DNA from: JAWXCH01 sp034440595
Lineage (GTDB): Bacteria; Planctomycetota; Planctomycetia; Pirellulales; JALHPA01
Direction: 5' to 3'
Length of the DNA stretch: 20,628 nt
NCBI GenBank assembly: GCA_034440595.1
Contig: JAWXCH010000309.1
Coordinates: 1-20,628, forward strand
Positions within the stretch are counted from its first letter, which is position 1. Each line of letters starts with the position of its first letter. The notes under the pieces are model-generated. The model worked only from the letters and a program-made list of their open reading frames with translations. It did no database searches and was not told where the DNA came from. Positions 15,554 to 20,628 of the stretch are shown in pieces. Made by a program: the position numbers and the translations under genes.

Positions 15554-16606
15554 ATGACCAATCCGCTACTGCAAGTTGAAAATCTGGCGGTCCAGTTCAA
15601 AACCGACGACGGCACGATTCGCGCCGTCGACGGGGTCAGCTTTTCACTGCAACCGGGCGAGACGCTTGGCATCGTAGGCGAGAGTGTATCGGGCAAAAGC
15701 GTCACCAGTCTGGCGCTGATGGGGCTGATTCCTCAGCCGCCGGGCAAGGTGCTATCCGGCCGCGCGCTCTTTGAGGGGACCGATTTGCTGCAGCTTTCGC
15801 AGCGGCAACTGTCGAAGATTCGTGGCAACAAGATCGCCATGATCTTTCAGGATCCGATGACGGCGCTCAATCCGTTTTTGACCGTGATGGAACAGGTCAG
15901 CGAAGTGACCGAGCTGCACCTAGGGCATACTGCTTCGCAGGCGCGGCGGCATGCGATCGAAATGCTCGAACGAGTCGGCATTCCTGATGCGGCCCGGCGC
16001 TGCAACGACTACCCGCACCAGTTTTCCGGTGGACAGCGACAGCGCGTGATGATCGCGATGGCCCTCTCCTGTCGGCCCAAGATCTTGATTGCCGACGAGC
16101 CGACCACGGCACTGGATGTGACCATTCAGGCACAGATTCTGGACCTGATGTCTGATTTGCAGCGCGAGACGGGCACCGCGATTATTCTGATCACGCACGA
16201 TCTAGGTGTCGTTGCCGGGACTTGCCACCGAGTGAACGTGATGTACGCCGGGCGATTTGTGGAAGAGGCCCCGGTCGATACGCTTTTTGCAAACCCGCGG
16301 CACCCGTACACAGTTGGGCTATTGCACTCGATCCCTCGACTGGATGTGGCGCGGCAGCCACTGACGCCGATTCCCGGTCAGCCCCCCGATCTGGCTGATC
16401 TGCCGAGCGGGTGTGCATTTGGGCCACGCTGCGTCAATCGAATCGAACGCTGCTCGCAAGAGGTGCCGCTGCTAACTCCGCAAGCGGGTGGTGGGTGCGC
16501 TGCGTGCTTCAATCCAGTGGATTCTTTAACGAGCGGCGCGATCGCTATGCAAGGCATGCAATCGCTGGAGCGTTTGGATTCGTCGGGAGGATCCCATGGA
16601 CAATAA
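15554..16606 (+). CDS. oppD: Peptide ABC transporter ATP-binding protein (OppD family)
   Basis: This is one of two ATPases that drive the importer, 350 residues. The Walker A loop is GESVSGKS (42-49). The family nearly always has GESGSGKS, so Gly45 is replaced by Val, while the minimal GxxxxGKS pattern is intact. The Q-loop is IFQDPMTALNP, the signature FSGGQRQRVMIAMAL (157-171), Walker B ILIADEPTTALDVT (177-190), and the switch histidine lies in ITHDLGVV. The C-terminal peptide-transporter domain keeps the cysteine pattern SGCAFGPRCVNRIERC (C287, C293, C300, then C315/C318), known in the family to bind an iron-sulfur cluster. The start is ATG at 15554; the ribosome site is weak. It overlaps oppF by 11 bases. 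Confidence 0.94.
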   Translation: MTNPLLQVENLAVQFKTDDGTIRAVDGVSFSLQPGETLGIVGESVSGKSVTSLALMGLIPQPPGKVLSGRALFEGTDLLQLSQRQLSKIRGNKIAMIFQDPMTALNPFLTVMEQVSEVTELHLGHTASQARRHAIEMLERVGIPDAARRCNDYPHQFSGGQRQRVMIAMALSCRPKILIADEPTTALDVTIQAQILDLMSDLQRETGTAIILITHDLGVVAGTCHRVNVMYAGRFVEEAPVDTLFANPRHPYTVGLLHSIPRLDVARQPLTPIPGQPPDLADLPSGCAFGPRCVNRIERCSQEVPLLTPQAGGGCAACFNPVDSLTSGAIAMQGMQSLERLDSSGGSHGQ

Positions 16607-17543
16607 TCAGCAATCCAACGATCAGTTACCAGGCACCTCGCATGCCGGAATCATGCAGCCACGACTGCCGATTGCTAAGGCGCTTGGTAAGCCGCTGCTC
16701 GAGGTAAAAAACCTGAGCGTCCATTTTCCGTTTTATCATGGCAGTTGGTTCCGCCGAAAGCGCGCTGTGGTCAAGGCGGTCGACGGGGTCAGCTTTACGG
16801 TGCACGAAGGAGAGACACTCGGTCTGGTGGGCGAGTCGGGCTGCGGCAAAAGCACGACCGCGCGTGCGGTGCTGAATCTGATTCGGCCCACTGCTGGTGA
16901 AGTTTCTTGGGAAGGAGAGCGAATTGAGGGACTATCCGAGCAGCGAATGCGACCGTTTCGTCAGCAAATGCAGATGATTTTTCAGGATCCATTTGCATCG
17001 CTCAATCCACGCATGACGGTGGGGGAAATTGTCAGCGAACCGATGCGAATCTTCCGCCTGCATGACTCGCGCCGGCGAAAGCTGGAAGTGGTGCGCATTC
17101 TGGATATGGTGGGACTCAATCCCCGTTTTCTCAATCGTTATCCACACGAGTTTTCTGGCGGACAGCGGCAGCGGATCGGCATCGCACGTGCCCTGGCGGT
17201 CAATCCGCGGTTGATCATTTGCGACGAACCGGTCTCGGCGCTGGATGTTTCAATTCAGGCACAGGTGGTCAATCTGCTGATGGACTTGCAGCGGCAGTTG
17301 AAGCTGTCGTATGTGTTCATCGCACACGATCTAGCAGTGGTGCGGCAGATATCCGATCGTATTGGCGTAATGTACTACGGCAAACTGGTTGAGCTAGCCG
17401 ATGCTGAGACGTTGTACATCGATCCTCAGCATCTCTATACGAAGGCACTGTTGTCGGCGATTCCCATTCCCGACCCGGCGGTGGAGCGGCAGCGCAAGCG
17501 ACTGATTCTAACCGACGAACTAGCGGCGCTGGCGCGGCAGTAG
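16596..17543 (+). CDS. oppF: Peptide ABC transporter ATP-binding protein (OppF family), short C-terminus
   Basis: This is the second ATPase of the importer, 315 residues. The start ATG at 16596 follows a strong ribosome site GGGAGG and lies inside the end of oppD. An extra 30-residue hydrophilic N-terminus precedes PLLEVKNLSVHFPF. The WFRRKRAVVKAVDGVSF segment is OppF-specific. Walker A is GESGCGKST (79-87), the Q-loop IFQDPFASLNPR, the signature FSGGQRQRIGIARAL (186-200), Walker B LIICDEPVSALDVS (206-219), and the switch HDLAVV. The protein stops at KRLILTDELAALARQ and has no GCxFxxRC cysteine block, which OppF and DppF normally carry. Nothing downstream in any plus frame resembles the missing part, so this is not a simple frameshift. 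It is the last gene of the operon. Confidence 0.94.
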   Translation: MDNNQQSNDQLPGTSHAGIMQPRLPIAKALGKPLLEVKNLSVHFPFYHGSWFRRKRAVVKAVDGVSFTVHEGETLGLVGESGCGKSTTARAVLNLIRPTAGEVSWEGERIEGLSEQRMRPFRQQMQMIFQDPFASLNPRMTVGEIVSEPMRIFRLHDSRRRKLEVVRILDMVGLNPRFLNRYPHEFSGGQRQRIGIARALAVNPRLIICDEPVSALDVSIQAQVVNLLMDLQRQLKLSYVFIAHDLAVVRQISDRIGVMYYGKLVELADAETLYIDPQHLYTKALLSAIPIPDPAVERQRKRLILTDELAALARQ

Positions 17544-17641
17544 TCGGGGTTGCGCCGTTATTCTCCCCTCTCCACGCAACACGCTGTGATTTCACACTTG
17601 GCGCATTCGGGGAGAGGTGGAGTCTGGTTGAACCGTCAACT
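17544..17641. terminator. Hairpin region between convergent oppF and a small membrane gene
   Basis: CCTCTCC (17567-17573) pairs with GGAGAGG (17611-17617), with an inner TGTGA-TT-TCACA dyad (17585-17596). A smaller GTTGA-ACCG-TCAAC hairpin lies at 17627-17640. No T run follows the large stem, so a role as transcript end or processing barrier for the opp operon is likely but not proven. The arms resemble the CCTCTCC half of the bipartite repeat. Confidence 0.45.
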
Positions 17642-18025
17642 CTAGTGTCGCATCGGCGGTGTCCGAAGTGAGCCGAGTAGTACGAAAACCAGAAATCCGT
17701 ACACAGCCGAGAAGAACACTAGGCAACTGCCCAGTACCATTGGGAAGTGGTCTCGCAATAGAACGAGGATCGGTGGCTCAGCGCTCTGTTGCGGGCGGCG
17801 TTGAACGTGCCCTTGCATGTTGTCATCGATGCCCGCCTTTTCTCGCCACTCCTGCCAGTCGCGTCGACCTTCTTCCGCCGAATCAAGGACTAAAGTACGG
17901 ACGGAGAGCAATGTGACGATGATCGCAGCGACGCCGAGCAAGAAGAGTGTCCCCGCAGCGATTTTGACCATACGCACGCGCCGAACCGTGCCGGCTGGTA
18001 ACGCTTTGCTGCCATTTTCAGTCAT
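17642..18025 (-). CDS. Small two-helix membrane protein, function unknown
   Basis: The product is a 127-residue protein of no family I recognise. The ATG at 18025 was chosen over a TTG five codons earlier because GGAG lies seven bases before it. Helix one is about residues 22-42 (IAAGTLFLLGVAAIIVTLL), helix two about 95-119 (FPMVLGSCLVFFSAVYGFLVFVLL). The loop between them is charged (DSAEEGRRDWQEWREKAG). It begins 21 bp after the rdgB stop on the same strand, so the two are probably co-transcribed, though nothing suggests a shared function. Confidence 0.7.
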   Translation of the reverse strand: MTENGSKALPAGTVRRVRMVKIAAGTLFLLGVAAIIVTLLSVRTLVLDSAEEGRRDWQEWREKAGIDDNMQGHVQRRPQQSAEPPILVLLRDHFPMVLGSCLVFFSAVYGFLVFVLLGSLRTPPMRH

Positions 18026-18046
18026 ATCGCCACTCCGCAAAATTGG

Positions 18047-18667
18047 TTAGCACAGGCTCCGCCATTGGCCACCTTCGGTGCAGTTCAATAGCTGAGGCAG
18101 CAACCCGCGCATCGCACGACCGCGATGGCTGAGCGCACGCTTGACCGCTGGCCCCAGTTCGCCAAACGTGCGATGGTACTCGACCACTTCAAAGTAGGGA
18201 TCATAGCCAAAACCACCACTACCGGCAGGTTCCAGTTGCATGATCCCATCGCAGCGCCCCTGGCTTTCGGCTCTCACATTTCCCGCCGGGTCGGATAGCA
18301 CGGCGTAGCAAACGTAGTGCGCCGTTCGCCGCTCAACGGGCACGTCTTGCAGCTTTTTGCATAGTAGCTGGTTGTTTGATTTGTCGGTTGCATTGGGGCC
18401 AGAAAAGCGAGCCGAATAGACGCCCGGCTCTCCCTTGAGAGCATCGACCGCCAGGCCGCTATCTTCAGCGAGTACCCATTGCTTTAGGTGGACCGCCTGT
18501 TGCACTGCCTTCAGTTTTGCATTCTCGGCAAAGGTGGTCCCGGTCTCGGCAACCTCGATAGCTTGTGGCAGTTCGGCCAGTGTCTGCAATTGAAATCCCC
18601 ACGGTGCTAGCAGATCTTGCAGCTCGATTCCCTTTTTTCGATTGTGCGTACCAAGAACCAACAGCAT
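18047..18667 (-). CDS. rdgB: RdgB/HAM1 non-canonical purine NTP pyrophosphatase
   Basis: This enzyme hydrolyses dITP, dXTP and ITP to the monophosphates, keeping deaminated purines out of DNA and RNA. The start at ATG 18667 gives 206 residues, close to the usual 195-205. The open frame runs a further 51 codons upstream to 18820, but that stretch looks like non-coding hairpin sequence. Family motifs are all present: LGTHNRKK (5-12), ETGTTFAENAKLKA (41-54), the catalytic AEDSGLAVDAL (67-77, with D69), PGVYSARFSG (81-90), GFGYDPYF (152-159) and SHRGRAM (180-186). The ribosome site is weak. A TGCTAAAAT extended -10 box (18724-18732) lies about 57 nt upstream. A small membrane-protein gene follows 21 bp after. 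Confidence 0.94.
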   Translation of the reverse strand: MLLVLGTHNRKKGIELQDLLAPWGFQLQTLAELPQAIEVAETGTTFAENAKLKAVQQAVHLKQWVLAEDSGLAVDALKGEPGVYSARFSGPNATDKSNNQLLCKKLQDVPVERRTAHYVCYAVLSDPAGNVRAESQGRCDGIMQLEPAGSGGFGYDPYFEVVEYHRTFGELGPAVKRALSHRGRAMRGLLPQLLNCTEGGQWRSLC

Positions 18668-18723
18668 GGCCAGATTTGTTCCAGTGAAATCGTGAGCAAG
18701 AATGCGTGAATGCAATTCGCTCG

Positions 18724-18732
18724 ATTTTAGCA
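18724..18732 (-). promoter_or_regulatory. Candidate extended -10 promoter of rdgB
   Basis: The minus strand reads TGCTAAAAT, an extended -10 box with one change from TGnTATAAT. It is placed about 57 nt before the rdgB start. No good -35 box stands 17 nt upstream, which is acceptable for extended -10 promoters. A hairpin (18738-18777) lies directly upstream. Confidence 0.4.
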
Positions 18733-18818
18733 GATGCGGTACGCAGTCGCCGGGGAATAATATCCCTCTGCGGTACCGAAACGAGATGCAGACCAGCTTG
18801 AGAAGTGAAGTCTGCGGC

Positions 18819-18954
18819 AAAAAAGCGACATGCCCGGTGAAGAGGGACTTGGCATCCGTGCCAAAAATCCCATCCTTGGTTCGTTATAGCCTGTCGGGTG
18901 ACAGTGACAGGGGTCTATCGAGAGTTCGCACTCTTCTAGCCCGGGCATGGTCGC
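18819..18954 (-). ncRNA. Candidate structured RNA or complex terminator between mraZ and rdgB
   Basis: The closing stem is GCGA (18825-18828) plus CATGCCCGG (18829-18837), pairing with CCGGGCATG (18941-18949) and TCGC (18951-18954): 13 pairs with one bulge. Inside are three arms. TTGGCA/TGCCAA (18849-18864) is extended by GGGA/TCCC. ATAG plus CCTGTC pairs with GACAGG and CTAT (18886-18918). AGAGT/ACTCT (18921-18934) has a GCGA tetraloop on the minus strand. GAAGAG (18839-18844) could instead pair with CTCTTC (18931-18936). On the minus strand the last pair is followed at once by six T (18819-18824). That favours a minus-strand transcript ending here, either a small RNA or the end of the mraZ message. 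Confidence 0.45.
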
Positions 18955-19001
18955 GGTTGTATTGCTTTGAGACTCCGTAAGGGTCGTTCTATTTTTGGTT
19001 G

Positions 19002-19487
19002 TTAACTGGCCAGCTTGTCGAACAGTTGATTGAATTCAGGGAGTCGGCTTTCCAAATGGGCCAGCCAGGCTGCCGGCTGCCATAATTCGATGCAAACGGC
19101 CGCTCCGATCACGATAACTTCTCCGGCCGGTTCGACTTGCAGTAGCTCGCGGAATCCCTCGGGGATCACCAGCCGTCCGCGCCCCGCCAGTTGCACTGGC
19201 TTGTGACGGGTTGAGAGCAACCGCCCGAGCAATTGGACTTCTTCGACACGTCCTTCGAGCTTCCCGGCACGCATCTTGGCCTGGACCAGTTCCACGCCGG
19301 CATTCAGCTTGGTTTGCCAGGCAGTGGCACTCCATAAACTGAGACAGCCGACGCGTTCTTTCGCCAGGATGCATTCGGTCGAGCCGGTGGTAAGAGGTTC
19401 AGCCAGTTCGGCAGGAAGTGAAATTCGAAACCGCTCGTCTATGGTTCGAGTGAACTCGCCAAGCAGAAATTCGGATTGGGAGGACAT
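19002..19487 (-). CDS. mraZ: MraZ-family transcriptional regulator, divergent
   Basis: MraZ is a ring-forming DNA-binding protein with two AbrB-type half-domains, which usually represses the division and cell-wall gene cluster. Here 161 residues show both halves: LLGEFTRTIDERFRISLPAEL (first, about 8-28) and VQLAGRGRLVIPEGFRELL (second, about 98-116). The second half has the G-R-L-x-I-P-x-x-F-R core intact. The first has E-R-F-R in place of K-G-R. The gene stands apart from any rsmH, ftsL or penicillin-binding protein gene: the next gene downstream is rdgB and upstream is uvrC. Two TGGG palindromes, the known kind of half-site for this family, lie upstream and suggest self-regulation. The ATG start matches the family N-terminus; the ribosome site is weak. 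Confidence 0.87.
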   Translation of the reverse strand: MSSQSEFLLGEFTRTIDERFRISLPAELAEPLTTGSTECILAKERVGCLSLWSATAWQTKLNAGVELVQAKMRAGKLEGRVEEVQLLGRLLSTRHKPVQLAGRGRLVIPEGFRELLQVEPAGEVIVIGAAVCIELWQPAAWLAHLESRLPEFNQLFDKLAS

Positions 19488-19803
19488 TCGGAAAACTCAT
19501 CGCCGGTGCTGAAAGGAACAATTCGCCATCCATGCTGACAGTTTCCGTGTGTATGGGTTAAAAACCCACATAAGTACTATTCATTTGTGAATCAATGGGA
19601 ATAATTCCCATGAAGTAGGAATTTATCATCGGCTGTAGATATTGCAAGAGTCAGAAGCAACTTTTTTGGCCAACTATTTGAAATGCGCAAGCCCGCAAAT
19701 CTTGCGTTATTGGCTCAATTTGCTTGTTTCGGCATTGACGAAATGCGTAGCAAGTGACCACAGAACGACCCGTGGCGGTGAGCGTCGGGTTAGCGGCGCG
19801 ATC
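19488..19803. promoter_or_regulatory. AT-rich upstream region of mraZ and downstream region of uvrC
   Basis: No gene is supported in this 316-bp stretch. The mraZ-proximal half is AT-rich with three dyads (19554-19611, listed separately). The uvrC-proximal half holds CGCAAG/CTTGCG (19686-19706). It also holds an ACCCG/CGGGT hairpin (19768-19790), whose right arm GCGTCGGGTTA repeats the motif of the element at 7647-7709. Confidence 0.55.
19554..19611 (-). promoter_or_regulatory. Pair of TGGG palindromes upstream of mraZ, candidate MraZ operator
   Basis: TGGGTT-AAA-AACCCA (19554-19568) and ATGGGAATAATTCCCAT (19595-19611) are perfect palindromes whose centres are exactly 42 bp apart, four helical turns. 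A third dyad, ATTCA-TTTG-TGAAT (19579-19592), lies between them. MraZ proteins are known to bind repeated TGGG half-sites before their own gene. The sites lie about 65-125 nt before the mraZ start, in the AT-rich part where its promoter is expected. Confidence 0.5.

Positions 19804-20628
<825 letters not shown>

Larger units (their letters stand above)
18668..19001. other. Structured intergenic region between mraZ and rdgB
   Basis: These 334 bp carry no supported gene. They hold the candidate rdgB promoter, a hairpin at 18738-18777 and the 130-nt structured element, each listed separately. The hairpin pairs GGTAC-GCAG with CTGC-G-GTACC, with GGGA/TCCC inside. Upstream of the element, up to the mraZ stop, there are 48 nt with no clear promoter. 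Confidence 0.6.

Noticed and set aside
17585..17596. CRP-like site TGTGATTTCACA
   Set aside because: The half-sites are only two bases apart instead of six, and it is between convergent genes.
18668..18820. 51-codon N-terminal extension of rdgB
   Set aside because: The family N-terminus starts at MLLVLGTHN. The extension overlaps a hairpin and a candidate promoter and has no ribosome site.
18825..18954. tRNA-like cloverleaf
   Set aside because: The four-arm shape invites the comparison, but the length, the 13-bp closing stem and the absence of a TTCRANY T-loop with a proper stem do not fit any tRNA, including selenocysteine tRNA.

Overview
The window reads as a chromosomal segment of a bacterium with moderately high G+C. 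The most likely source is a planctomycete of the Pirellulales type. That placement is an inference from gene style: a non-canonical UvrA, a UvrC that ends early, an MraZ far from any cell-wall cluster, oligopeptide-transport genes with long insertions, and many palindromic intergenic repeats. No rRNA, tRNA, CRISPR array, transposase or integrase gene was seen.

Layout. Positions 2-2200 hold the 3' part of a type I restriction HsdR gene, entered just after its ATP-binding loop and visibly richer in G+C than what follows. Next come a GNAT acetyltransferase on the minus strand with its own intrinsic terminator (2223-2249), a two-helix small membrane protein, and a UvrA-family DNA-repair ATPase (3585-6515). 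A protein resembling a degenerate glycoside hydrolase 2 fragment (6649-7611) and a ThiF/MoeB-type adenylyltransferase (7782-8840) follow on the same strand. A three-helix membrane protein (minus) and a TlpA-like thioredoxin lipoprotein (plus) diverge from a region carrying a 17-bp palindrome. A minus-strand ArsR-type regulator then faces the lipoprotein gene.

Positions 11418-17543 encode a complete peptide ABC importer: binding protein, two permeases and two ATPases. The first three genes are translationally coupled, and a repeat element separates them from the two overlapping ATPase genes. To the right, all genes are on the minus strand: a small membrane protein, RdgB (nucleotide-pool cleaning), MraZ, and the C-terminal part of UvrC, which is cut by the window end.

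The most unusual material is between the genes. Four repeat or hairpin families recur: a bipartite hairpin at 2999 and 15456 with compensating changes, a 24-bp motif at 2969 and 7733, a paired hairpin after uvrA, and a TAACCCG-type inverted repeat at 7647. A 130-nt structured element between mraZ and rdgB has a 13-bp closing stem, three internal arms and a T6 run on the minus strand. Upstream of mraZ, two TGGG-containing palindromes sit exactly 42 bp apart. I found no clear new multi-gene defence or mobile system. The structured element and the mraZ palindromes are the best candidates for something undescribed.
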